Source: Collybia mongolica
Lineage: Eukaryota; Basidiomycota; Agaricomycetes; Agaricales; Clitocybaceae
Direction of reading: 5' to 3'
Assembly (NCBI GenBank): GCA_013420905.1
Contig: JAAXNY010000001.1
Coordinates: forward strand, 4,030,001-4,094,000
Length of the DNA: 64,000 bases
Positions 12,741 through 24,598 of the stretch are shown here, piece after piece (position 1 is the first letter of the stretch; each line of letters opens with the position of its first letter). A program made the position numbers and the translations under genes. The notes beneath the pieces are model-generated. The model saw only the letters and a program-made list of their open reading frames with translations, did no database searches and was not told the origin of the DNA.

Positions 12741-15700
12741 ATGTCGCCGCGACCTAGCTCCGATACAACACTACAGCGCCCCGAGGATAAGGGGCTTCAA
12801 TCCACTAGCGAAATTACCGCGTCGAATATCAACCCTCTTGTCACGAGAAGGGCCGGTAGTACATCATTTGACGAGCAGCGCCTACACGTCACTAGCGGCT
12901 CCAGTCCCCGACATCGACGATCCAGCACCGGGAATGTGGAGGTCAATCATGCTTGGCATAGAACGCCCCCCTTCGTGCTTGATTCGTCTCCCTTGCATCG
13001 AGCAGGGTATGTATGCTGACCTTTGTTCAATCTTCTTTCGTCGTTGAGTGCACCCCTATTCAAACGACATTTTACTCCTTACTACTAGCCCTTACCTTCA
13101 CTTCAAGCTTTATCAACTAAAAATCAATTCAACAGGCTCCTCCAAGCACGATCTTACAATCCTACTAACGGTTTTGGATCCTTCCAAGATCCAACCATTC
13201 CCAGTCAGCCACGAATACATCCTGTACCTCATTCACAGGACACGATACGCTTAAATACTATGCAGCTCTCGGACATGTCGTTCTCCTCGTCCTCCTCCAT
13301 GTCACTGACCAACACTACTTCAAAGGAGACAGGCAACACGGGTTTTATCTTCCCCGACGCAGTTGGTTCATCCTCATCCTCTTCATCCTCATCGGAAGCA
13401 GGAGAAGATCTGTCGTTGTCCCAGTCGACTTTTGCATCCGCTGAATACCCAGCTTCTGTCCCATCATACATATCCTCTTCGGCAACCTCTTCTCCGCGTT
13501 TCCCTCAGACCCCTACACGCACACCCCCTAGAAGTGGTGCATCTACCCCCCGAACATTTCAGCCATCTGGCCTCACACTGTTACGCCAGGAATATGAGTC
13601 ATCTGACGGTTCACGAACACCCACAGCCGCACACCACTCCGTTTGTGGCACCAACGTAACCATTACACCATCGACCCCCACCTCTCCGAGACTATCCAAT
13701 CCGCCCCGCGTACACTGGCGGGATCGGCCACACCCCAATGAGCTGTCCCTTCCCCGAATAAGGCCGGCAGGGACCAGCGCAAGCCCAACGTCAGCCTTAA
13801 CAGCAACAAACACTCATTCTCCTCTATCACCCTCGATCTATGTTTCTTCCCCGACGGAAAACACACCCCTCCTCCACGATTTAGCATCTTCCATTTCACC
13901 TTTCCCGCCTTCTGTCCCTCCCTTGCCACCCTGGTATACCTCGCTACCCTCCAGCTCTCCTTCGAAGCCTCAACCTCGTGCCTTGCCTCTTGACTTAATG
14001 AGTCGTGTCACACAGACCATTAAGACTGTATCTGGTGATGCTGCAAACTTTTTGGGGAAAATTACAGTACAAGACACGCTGAACCAGATTCCGCTTATGG
14101 TGGACGCAGTTCCGTACATATTGGATACTGTTGTAAAGAGTGTTCCAGCAGTACTACTTGGATGCCTGTTAAACATCTTGGATGGCGTATCATGTAAGTC
14201 TCATGACACTCCTCTTTTACTCTTCCATTCAGAATTTCTACCTTACGACTGACTCATGCTGTCCCAATACTCTATCCTGTTCTATTGTCATTATGTGGTG
14301 TCATGGGCCGCGAATGAACGTTAACCTATGAACAGATGGGATGATAATTTTTCCCGGAACGGGTGTCTTCACAGGCCTAGGACCTTTAGGCGTGTCAATG
14401 TTCTTCTTATCGTATGTCGTGATTCTTCGATTACCTATACCCATCATCATGCCATAACTTGAATGGCGTGCGGCTTATGAAACACCTTTTAGAACAGTAA
14501 TTGCGCAACTAACGTACACTCTCGGGGGCAGTGGCTTTGTAGGGGCCAATGGAAGCATGATGATCGAGATAGTTGTGAGTAAACCACTGTGTATACCATT
14601 TTTTACCCATTGTAGCCATTAACTCGCCCAAAAGCCGTTCTTTCACATTCTCGCAACCACGATCTCCGCGTATATCGGAGAAGACAAGCCGAAAGAAGTT
14701 ATCGCCACTACCTTGGTTGCTTTTGCACTGAGTGCTGTTTTGACTGGTCATTATCCGAATGTGATCGCATCGACTGTTTTTGAACCTTATTCTTTAGGGC
14801 TTTCATTTCTAATGCTGGGCCTGCTGAAGATGGGAGTTATTGTCGGGTTTTTCCCTAGGCATATCCTGGTTGGGTGCGTTGAAGTACCGTTAAGTTTACC
14901 ATCGGTATTTCATGGAATTCTCTATAGGTGCATAGGAGGAGTAGGAGTGTTTCTCATTCAGACGGGGTAGGTTTCCTCCATAAATAGCTAAACGTTGCAC
15001 GTTGCCTCACCTTGCAAAAATCCTAGGCTGACAGTGAGCATGCGTGTTGGAGAAAACAGCCTCGGTGCGAACTGGGAGACAATTGAAATGATGTTCCTGG
15101 ATCCGCACAAGCTGATCCTGTGGTCGTTGCCGATGGGACTAGCAGTGTTGCTCAGACTCATCACACACAAATGGCATCATCAATTGATATTTCCATTGTG
15201 TCTGTTTTTCATTCTGTTTTCGTCCGCAAATTAAAAGCATTTAATACCGTTGCACAGATTTTATTGTCATATCACTTATTTTTTACATCATCGTCGCGGC
15301 CGCACAAGTCGATCTTTGGGACTTGCGTCATGCCGGTTGGATTTTTGACATGGGAGTGAAAAAGCAAAAAGCTTGGTATGAGTTGTATTCGTACTATGGT
15401 ACGCATCTTTGTTGGATTCTAGAATCCTAGCCCTGATTTTATGGTCTAGATTTCGGAGTTGTAAGTTATGGAGCTTTATGGACAACACTACCGACACAAT
15501 TTGCTCTGTGTGTTATATACTCGTCGTTGCGACACACAACACTCACCTGTGATTCCCAGATTATTCTTCAATATTCTACATCCTCCTCTGAACGTTCCCG
15601 CACTTTGTAAGCCTGGTTTTATTTATTGATATACAAACCTGTGACTGCTTTCCAGCTGTGTCTTTGAACACGGATGTGGACACCAATAAAGAATTAGTAG

Positions 15701-17711
15701 CACACGGATACTCGAACCTTCTGTCGGGATTTCTCGGGAGCGTGTAGGTTTAAACTGCCATTTTGACTCGTTCATCAGATTTATAACCGATTTGCTTCCA
15801 GACCAAATTATCTTGTCTATGTGAACACATTATTGTATGTCCCCCTATCTATGAAGAAGTCTTGTGCTGAACTCGATGTCAGATTTTATCGCGTTGGTGG
15901 GGCTTCTCGAATTGCAGGCTTTCTCCTCGCAATAGTGAATATATTTCTACTGTGGGTTGGGACAGCGCCAATCGCATACATTCGTAAGTCCCTCTCAGTG
16001 ACGTCCATTTTTTGGGTATATATGTTCATAACTTGCAGCCGTAATGGTGGTTGGGGCTTTGATTTTTGTCCTGGGGATTGATCTTGTTAAGGAAGCACTG
16101 TGGGATACGAGGAATCGTACTAATAGGTATTCGTTCACCTTGCCTCTTCAGGCCCGTCTTCTCTGATGGGCCACCACTCCAGAATGGAGTATGTCACGAT
16201 TGCTAGCATTATGGTCTGCATGATTGTATGGGACTTCGTCAGTGGAGTGTTGTTTGGCATCGTCATCAGCTGTAAGTAAAGCAACTATTCAGGGTTGTAC
16301 CCTATTCATTCAATGTTGGTGGCAGGCTTTTTCTTTGTCGTCCAGAACTCCCAGAGAACTAGTATTCGAGCACTACACTCCGGTGAGACAGCGATGTCGA
16401 CCGTACGGAGGCCGAGTTCCCAGCGCGCATATCTTCGTGAGGTCTCCAAACAGACAACGATTATCAGACTTCAGGGTATGTCCTCGGAACAGGTTTTGTA
16501 TTGAGCCGGCATTACATTCATTGTCTCCTAACTAGGTTTCCTGTTTTTTGGCACGATATCTGACGTAGAAGACACGATACGAGGAATCGTACAAGGCCCT
16601 TCAGGGCAAATTAGCCCACTCCAGTTCCTGGTTCTAGACTTATCGTTCGTTGCGGGCGTCGACATGTCTGCCGCTGAAGCGTTCGTGCGAATTCACCGAC
16701 TTTTATCGGCAAAATTAGTTACCCTTGTATTTTGTGGGCTTGAGGTTGAATCTTTGGTGGGCCAGGCATTGGAGAGTGTTCATGTCTTGGGTTCTGACAG
16801 AGTTGAATTATTTGCAACTTTCAATGACGCCATGGAATGTAGGTGTTTCTACTCTCCATCTAGAAGTTGTGTCGCCCACGGCTTCTCCTGCCCATCCAGG
16901 GACTGAAAACGCGTATCTGCGCGCTTGGTTCACGTCACAAAAATATGAAGCTACATCTACAGCACTTGGTATGTAACACTCACATCCATCCTATTAACCC
17001 TACTGATCCTGATTATCCAAGAATTACCCGGTCGTCAGGACGGGAACGACGCAATAGGATCCTTCATGTCCTCACCTCGGAGATCCTACATGCACGATGT
17101 TGGCAATCGAACCATTGCCAATGGTGATGACATTCTTTCTTCTATGCCTTTCACATACCTGACATCTCCTAGATATCCAGCGACAGCCAGACCCAGATCC
17201 AGCATATCCCTTTGAACCTTATAACACTTTGGTCAAAACTTTTTCATCATATGGAGAACTCGATCCCGACCTTTTCCGACCAATTGGAATGTACCTTGAA
17301 CAGATGGTAATTTTAGAGGGATATGTGCTCTGGGAGCAAGGTGAGCCCCCGGATGGTGTGTATATCGTTCAATCGGGAGTGCTACGAGCAAGTTATCAAT
17401 TCGCGGATCGCACTCAACCTGTTGAAGAATCAATGGTTCCTGGAACCGTAGCTGGGGAGCTCTCTGCTCTATCCGGTCTACCGCGAAACGCAACGGTTAT
17501 GGCTGAACGTGATGCTACCGTCTGGCGACTTAGCATGGATGATTTAGAACGTCTGAATATGGAACAACCAAAGCTGGCCAAATCGTTTCTACAACTCTTA
17601 TTAAAAGGTTTGCCGCTTTACGTATATTTTAGACGTGGCCCTAACGTCATCGACACAGCTGCGAAAACCGACCATGATATCCTTCTTTCTGCCTTAACAT
17701 GTAGGCAGTAG
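12741..17711 (+). CDS. SulP/SLC26 transporter with STAS and cyclic-nucleotide-binding-like domains (Vsb1-like)
   Basis: A large gene with at least 15 introns. A Ser/Pro-rich cytosolic N-terminus of about 350 residues (exons 12741-13006 and 13136-14193) leads into the SulP membrane domain: DALNQIP-like region, [54 protein letters not shown], then [10 protein letters not shown] and [20 protein letters not shown] domain follows ([38 protein letters not shown]). Last comes a cNMP-binding-like fold ([32 protein letters not shown]). The ending [10 protein letters not shown] resembles this family. The architecture equals yeast YGR125W/Vsb1, a vacuolar protein linked to storage of basic amino acids, so a vacuolar role is inferred. 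The canonical cAMP-binding arginine is not clearly present, so nucleotide binding is doubtful. Confidence 0.9.
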
Positions 17712-17848
17712 TAAGGAGCATGGTGTGTGGAATACTTTCAGTCTATCGGGTTTTAAAAGTTCGTAGCTCGGCCGTACAGATAGACATCCATGTCATCGCG
17801 ACGTGGAATAGCTTTCTCATCTTGCTTTCTACACCTACAATATGCCAC

Positions 17849-17907
17849 CCTTTTTCTTGCTTGCTGTTTTCTCGACCAAAACATGCCGTGTCTTTATGGC
17901 AAAAGAC
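17849..17907 (+). repeat. 59-bp direct repeat, copy 1
   Basis: Begins CCTTTTTCTTGC and ends GGCAAAAGAC. It is base-for-base identical to 18255-18313, 406 bases downstream in the same orientation. Confidence 0.95.
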
Positions 17908-17939
17908 AGAGCCACACCCCTTTCACACGTCGGCAGTTA

Positions 17940-18290
17940 TCAGTCACTAAACACAACCATCAGTGACAATAATATGAGAGGTGCAGACGGGCGTGTACCA
18001 TGAGAATGGCCATTCCCTACTGCTTTTACTTCGGGGACATTGCCTTTCGCGACGTGATCACTCTCTTGAGCTTTCAGTAAGGCCTTGCCGAAGAAGTTGT
18101 CGTTCTGCTTTGCATTCCCAGGAGATTCTTGTCCGTGGGTACCAACGTCTAAAGGCTTCCGGGTACGTGGATCAACATCAGCTGCAGTATATGACTCCGG
18201 ACTGTATCGTAGTCGCAATGAAATGAATGACAGTATGATCAGAAAGGTACGTATCCTTTTTCTTGCTTGCTGTTTTCTCGACCAAAACAT
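17940..18290 (-). CDS. small hypothetical protein
   Basis: A 116-codon open frame on the minus strand. The middle part (RKPLDVGTHGQESPGNAKQ, FFGKALLKAQESDHVAKG, VKAVGNGHSHG) is hydrophilic and has the look of a real soluble protein. The first residues (MFWSRKQQARKR) come from the repeat copy at 18255-18313, and the last 18 residues are hydrophobic. Introns are possible at both ends, for example a GT just after GHSHGTRP. I do not recognise a family, and expression evidence is lacking. Confidence 0.35.
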   Translation of the reverse strand: MFWSRKQQARKRIRTFLIILSFISLRLRYSPESYTAADVDPRTRKPLDVGTHGQESPGNAKQNDNFFGKALLKAQESDHVAKGNVPEVKAVGNGHSHGTRPSAPLILLSLMVVFSD

Positions 18291-18313
18291 GCCGTGTCTT
18301 TATGGCAAAAGAC
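18255..18313 (+). repeat. 59-bp direct repeat, copy 2
   Basis: Identical to 17849-17907. It overlaps the start of the small minus-strand ORF. The ends do not show TG..CA, and no target-site duplication was seen around the pair. Confidence 0.95.
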
Positions 18314-18452
18314 TGCGAATATCACAAGTTAATCGCGACAATCCCCACAATTACATTCATCACCATCAGATCAGTACTAACACCTGCAGAATTCACTACT
18401 TATCAAGTAGCACCGCGGAATAAAAATGGATATGAAGGTTGAATGAATTTAT

Positions 18453-21400
18453 TCATACTGGTACAGACATGTCTTGACGTTGAAGTTCCCGAAGAACCTG
18501 TTGAAAGCGAAGTGACCACCAGCCTCGTTCTTCTCTCTCTTGCTTCCTGATGTCCGCGAGTTGGCCGTTTTGAAAGTCAACAAGCTGTACCGAAGGGCTC
18601 TTGGGTAACGGCAATCCAGAAGCGAGAAGAGTGAACACCGTTTGCTGAGTATCATGGTCGTAATCTGAATGTAGGTCATACCCGTAGCCTTTTGAGCGAG
18701 ACAAAAGTGTAGCCGATCGCAAAGTGAAATGAAAACATTGTTGAAGAGCCGATATCCAAGAATCCCTTGCTTTGCCATCCGAGTGTGAGGACTTCCCAGA
18801 CAGCATAGGGTCGTGGTCGGTTGGAATAAGAAATCGAAGATTTACCACAGGTCCATCCTCTTCGCTCAAGCATTCATTGAGCTTGCCGATGTTGACAGGG
18901 AGTGTGTCTAGAAGGATTTCTAAGAAAGTCGTCATGAGGCTCATTATTTTGTAGGCAAGGATGCTTTCAAACCAGACGAGTCCTGTTTAAACGTTTCAGA
19001 GACGCCCAAGATCCTGGTAATGCCTATATCTTCCAACAACGTCCAGTCACTGTTATTGGGAGCCAAGCTTGAGTTCAGTGTTGCCAGAAGCATAACGTCC
19101 GTAAAGATGAAGACTTGAGTGGGTATTCCTCGATTTCTGGGACGACGCGGATTCGGGCTGGGTGACGCCAGGACTCTTTTCTGTTCCGGTATTCCGGCAG
19201 TAGTTAAGCGTCCTTCGGGTATTGGAATCCGAAAAGAAGGAAAGAATGTCGGGCATGAAGTTTCCGAGGACGCACGAGATGAAAAGGTTTCGATCGATGT
19301 ACCAGTGCTTGACGAACTTGTAGATTCCGACCTTCCACGGTGGGCGTCCCATATGCTGACAGCATTCGCAAGTCTGCTGGTCCGGTTCGCCAGGTTAGTG
19401 TTCCTCTTCTGGGTCGCTGGAAGAAAGTCTTGGGGATCATTGGCGGGGAACAAGGCATTTCCCAAAATAGTAACCTCCTCGTCGTCAACGGTGAGCAAAT
19501 GTAAGATCCCTTGAAATAATAGACGGCGTTCTCTGGTAGCAATTTGAGGGCCTGAAGGAAGTCCCCCTATACGACTCAAAAAGTTTTTAATTAGATCATA
19601 CTCATCTTCACGAATCTTGACCTCGGTCATGACTCGGACAATCATTTCTGTAGAATGAAGCAGGAGGAATGTGGAAAGGTAATCTGGGTGTGCTTTGGGC
19701 GTTAGTCTTACCAGTCTCTGGGTAATTATATCAGGGTTGGTCAAGGAGAACACTTTAGTAACTTACTGAAAAGAAGTCGGGATATTGTGACAGTCGGTTT
19801 ATGGGTTCAGCCAAAAACTGGTCAAACTTCCATCCATTGCATTCGGCAGCACTCTCTTGAAGGTCTACGAATTCTCCAAGATCACTCTTCTCATCTTGCA
19901 CCAGCTGCTGAATTAGGCTTGTCACGCTCGCAAGTCGTACCAAGTAGGGCTGGTAAACCTCAAGTCGAGGAACGAATGCATGTATCGAACCTGCTATATG
20001 TTCGACGCCAGGATGTTGGGAAATCCGACTTGATTGAATGGAGGAAAGAAGTTCACGGTGGAGGTTCAGGATGTCGTCTAACCAGTCGAAAAGTCGCGCA
20101 ACTTCTGATGGTACACCTAAAATCCAAGTCTTCGTGTCTTGTACTCGCAACGGCAAGACGAAAAGTTTGACAAAAGTGTGAAGACGGTCGACGAAAGCCG
20201 CTTCAGTCTGGCAGAACTCTTCAATGAGATCCTGTCTTTGCATCTCCAGGTTGTCGTGTTCCTTTTCTGAAGGACCGTTTGTTGGGATTGTGTCAGTATT
20301 GACTATTTCAGAAGTAGTATCGTAATCCTGGTTATGACCTTGCCATCGGTCTTCTGAGCCCTGATCTTCATAGATGGAAGATACGCTTGAACGTCTCGAT
20401 ATCACGCTGAACCTAGTGGACCTGTCTGCATTTTCCTTCGAACGAAATAAGATTACGAGGGCATTCGTTAAGGTAAACATACCTGACTCTTCCTCCTGTC
20501 CATCTCCTTAGTCGGACCTCCGCTGAGCTTCCTGAAAAGCGTCTCGGCACCGGGACTCAATTCATCCACATCTTCATCCCAATACTGACTTCCTACTGAA
20601 GACAGGTCGCTATCAGCGTGAGGTAGAGGCTCCACTCCGCTGTGAGATACGCCCTGATAAACTTCGACGGATTCGGATGGCGGAATACCAAATGCCCGGC
20701 GTTCACGAGCTGCAGCCGCGTAAGAACGTTCAGTGATGATGAGAGCGTCTGGAGGGTCGACGTCGTTTCGATCATAATCATACTTCTTTTGTAGCCTCTT
20801 GTCATTTGGAAGTTGCACCTCCCTATTGGGGCTTGGGGGGCGGTGATAAACTGAATGTCTCCTTAAAGCAGTCGGCATAGACGCGAGGTCATCTTGGCGT
20901 ACAACAGGGGATCTAGAAGATGACTTCCGACCTTTTACGGGGCCTGAGGTCGCAGTGGGTGAAGGGAAGGAATACCGATCGGTAGAACGCGGACGGCGAG
21001 ATGGGCTTGGTCCACGAATAACTTGACTACTCTCATCATCAGTTAAGACCACATATGTTGGCATGTGGCTTGAACTCCTTGGCCTATTTGGCCGATGAGT
21101 CTCACGGGATGCCCGCCAAGGTCGGATTCCGCTATAGTCCTTTAAGCCGTTGTTGACTAAATTAGTCAACCCGAAATCGGCTTTCACTGGCTGGGAGGAT
21201 TCTTGACCTAAATCCCCAGATCCGCTTATCGCAAACCCGTCCTCTCCATAATATTCACTTTCCTCGCCCTCACCTATGGCTACTGGTGAGGGCTGCAGGT
21301 CCAGACCAGAAACGATACCTAACAGAGCTGCTCGCCGTCTACGGTGGTCCGCGTCGAGGGATGCAAGGTCACTGTCCGAATTCGGCTCGTAATCTATGCA

Positions 21401-22962
21401 CGCAGTATTTCCGGTTGTTTGAGAGCGACACCCTGGTGCCCAGTTTCTAGTATCCCATCGTCTGATATCATCTTCCGCAGGCCGATATTTTCCTTGATGT
21501 CGGTCTGTTGAAACTCGCCCACCCGAACTGCGTTTTTGCTTTTGGTTGGTATTGTTTCGCAGGTCGAGGCCAAGGCCAAACCTGTTTGACGTTCCATACA
21601 ATTTCAAATCTAAGTCGCCGTCTCCTATGGGCTCCATGTTTGTAGTTTCTGCCCAGTCCCTCTCTTTCGCATCCGCCTCGCTTTCTGAACTAGAAGCAAA
21701 TATCTCTGCATTGGCAACGACAAGTCTGCGCCGTTCCCTTTCTTGGATTTCATATTGGAACTCAAAGTCGGAATCATCTTTAAGATGATGCGCGTCGAAT
21801 TGGCTCTGTAACCGGGGTATATTAGAGGTGGAGAGTTTCCCCTTGGCATTGTCTGATGATGCAGCGGGACAATTCGTCTCAGACGATGGTGCTATCGACC
21901 TGCCGGATGGTGGTTGGAAACCAGAGTTCCTAGTTATTCCCGGATCTGTTCGAGATCTGCCGCGTAGATGCTGGAATGATGGCATTGTTGCCTGTTTCCG
22001 TTCATATATCGGTGATTGTACTCAAAACGAAAAGCGGCACAAACCTTCACTGTTGACTTCTGGCCCGATTTTCCAGCTGGGGTAGGCGTTTCTGACAGAC
22101 TGGCCGAAGAGGATTTTCGGCTTAGCATGCTGCGAACCGATTTTAAAGATACACCTCCAGAAGTGGAGCTTCCTACGGTCTCTGTGCCGAGTGAAGGGGT
22201 AGAAAATAGTCTGGGCGTTGGCGCACGTAGAGCTGACTTGAGCGCAGACTTCATAGGCGTTTTCAAGCGCGGTGTTGCAGGTTCCATGGGGGTGGTGGAG
22301 TGTGACTGAGCCCTGTGTGAAGGTTCAGGAAGCCGGGATTCGGTAGAAAAATTGTCAGCAAGGACCGAGTGGGACGGCGGGTGCGGAGACGACGATGAAG
22401 GAGAGCTCATTGATAGCACACTCCCTGTGGCTTTGGGTATCTCAAAACGTGTGGAGCTTGATGGCGATGAAGAGGACCCTGCATTTGATGGTGTTCGCGT
22501 CATGCGATCGATAGTGTCTCGCAGAGATGGTAGAAGGTGTGTCTCCAACTGAGGCAATCCGGTAATATGACTTTGGCGCTTCGGCCGCACAGGCGTCTTC
22601 GATGATGTGATATGTTTGTCCCCCCCAGATGTGCTGTACCGAGAAATCAAGGGGGCTCTAAACTCGAACGACGAATCCGACGTGGCTCCGGACTCCAAAC
22701 GATAAGACACAGGCATGAATGCGTTATGGTATTCTTGGGGATCCTCAGAACTGCCTTTCGACATGATAGACGGAGTTCCCTCCGAGAAGTCGCTGTGTTC
22801 ACTCCGGCTAGACAACTTTTCGTTGTTAGAGTACGAATTACCCGCTGCCGCTGCATAATGAGATGGTGGTAAAAATGGCCTCCTGGGTGTGGGGTAGCCG
22901 TTAGAGGGTGGTAATGGCGAATGAGAACGGTTCCGTGCAGTGTTGGAACGGGCGATAGGCAT
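18453..22962 (-). CDS. Dbl-family Rho guanine nucleotide exchange factor (DH domain, PH-like region)
   Basis: Five exons on the minus strand (22962-22045, 21970-20483, 20435-19767, 19717-18973, 18919-18453) join in frame to 1428 residues. The first ~850 residues are disordered, Ser/Pro/Arg-rich and probably phosphorylated. A DH domain then starts at RQDLIEEFCQTEAAFVDRLHTF, continues through SSRISQHPGVEHIAG and VRLASVTSLIQQL, and has the conserved end FDQFLAEPINRLSQYPDFFS/RLVRLTP. After it, RERRLLFQGILHLL and TQVFIFTDVMLLAT look like strands of a PH-like domain interrupted by a Ser-rich insert. Such proteins activate Rho or Cdc42 GTPases to steer polarity or septation; the target here cannot be told. 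An upstream in-frame ATG at 23076 would add 38 residues. Confidence 0.88.
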
Positions 22963-23459
22963 AAATGTGTGGGAGTTGAGACTTAGCGGGCACAAGGAAA
23001 CTCGGGAGAAGAGAAGGCAGGAGATGGAATTGTTCCTGCCAAGCTTCAGTGGCACGGCCCGGTGTTTGCCGAACAATCAAATCATTCAAACTGTATCTTC
23101 ATACACAACCACCGCCCAGGATTTTATTTTGATCAAGCGTTGATACCAGAATGGCCATCATCCCGTTACGTACATGCAGGCATTCAGCGAGAGCAATACT
23201 CTCTTGTGCGTATATCTTTCTCCTTTGGACTACCTTCGCACAAGCTCAAGTATCCTAGATATAGTAAGTGGCTATTACTTTCCGGCTTTTGACAATCATT
23301 AATGTTACAAAATCCTTGCAGGTCATGCACCCCTCTCCATCGAAGTAATGAAAACTCCTCCTCACAAAATGATTACAAAATTTAACCCAAAACGCTGGCT
23401 CCCCCCAACTTAATCCGAACAGATGCATCCATCGGGAAATCGGCACCATGTGGAACAAT
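22963..23459. other. intergenic, probable RhoGEF promoter
   Basis: About 500 bases between the RhoGEF start and the MYND-gene stop, both on the minus strand. Nothing recognised. Confidence 0.6.
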
Positions 23460-24598
23460 CTAAACGTGTGGTTGAAATATCATGTTATACGCCCCTCCTT
23501 TCAAGACGTTCTCGAGACACTTGATGTAAATTTCTCGGGGGAGACGATTCATACAGGCGTATCACCATGGCAGTTAAGCTCGGGCTTTATGACTGAAAAT
23601 TCCATGCGTTAATACACTCACAAGACGGACGAGGGTATTCTGGTGTGCCGTGAAGAGGCCCAGGGGCTGGAACACATAGACGGACGACTATCCAGAACCA
23701 TAAAAAACCGCACCAGAAGCACCAGCTCAGACTACTTACCTGCTTGAACGCCTCTATGGGGGTTTTATTGACCCCTTTTGGTAACTCAATCAATAAGACC
23801 ATCACAGATCCGAGGGCTCCGTCACGTTTCCTCTGCTGCGCGTCATTATCCAACATCTCTCGTGGAGATGCCGGAGATAAGTCCGCAAGATAGCCATGGT
23901 TGGCGTACACTTCATCCATGACGGACCATGGGATGACCTCAGCCTGAACAAGGGAGTACAATGTGCGTGGACTCGATGACTCAGTGCGACGAAGGGTCAA
24001 AACGAGAAAATGTGATCGCGCTCGGGATATGTCCCTTGTCAGCTCGAGCAAATTCCAAGCAGACTCGGTCAAACTTTCTCCGAAATTGTAAGTCAGAACA
24101 GTAGCAGGAAGTATAGAGAGCGTACCCATTATAGGTGTTAGCGAAAGTAGAAAGATCCTGTAAAATATCTCCTCTTGTTAACGTAGGACTCGACATAAGC
24201 AACTTGATCTTATAAAGGTAAAGCAAGCTACCTGGTCCTTTTGACTTCTCCCTTCTTAGCCTTGACCGCCTTCTACACCCCCGTATATCCCATACCTTTA
24301 TCCATCGCGTATCTCACACTACATATATGTCGGATGAGAAGAGCATTGCGAGTGGAGAATAGCCAGAAATCGGCCTACCACAAAACTTTGTGCGATTTCC
24401 AATCAGCCCTCTGACTATAACGCAATTAGAATCGGGAGATTATCTAGTGACAAGCATTCAAGGGCACCATTCGACGGAGCAATAAGGAGCAGTGCGACAC
24501 TTTCCGCATCGTTGAAGAGCTTGATTGGGTGACTCGGCTTGCCCGCACTTTACACAACGGGTTTTATCTGGTTTGGGGATCGGTGGCATTAGCTCCAT
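23460..24598 (-). CDS. MYND zinc-finger protein with a lineage-specific C-terminal region
   Basis: The minus strand starts at 24598 with MELMPPIPKPDKTRCVKCGQ. Its first two exons give C-x2-C, GKCRTAPYCSVEC/QRADWKSHKVLC, a complete MYND finger once an intron (about 24390-24464) is removed. These fingers bind peptide motifs and serve as protein-interaction modules. Downstream exons carry SPTLTRGDILQDLSTFANTY, then ESLTESAWNLLELTRDISRA, FLVLTLRRTESSSP, VIPWSVMDEVYANHG and VMVLLIELPKGVNKT, ending at a GTAAGT after EAFKQ. A last exon probably reads LPREIYIKCLENVLKGG...FQPHV with the stop at 23460. The joins between 24350 and 24110 are not solved, and a frame change near 24125 needs an intron. A decayed copy lies at 8024. 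Confidence 0.7.

Larger units (their letters stand above)
17712..18452. other. intergenic between two convergent genes, with repeat pair
   Basis: Lies between the stops of the SulP gene (+) and the RhoGEF gene (-). It contains the 59-bp direct repeats at 17849 and 18255 and the small ORF at 17940-18290. Confidence 0.7.

Noticed and set aside
17612..17636. Possible 25-base intron (GTTTGC..TTTTAG) near the end of the SulP gene
   Set aside because: Too short for a fungal intron, and reading through keeps frame to the expected C-terminal ending.
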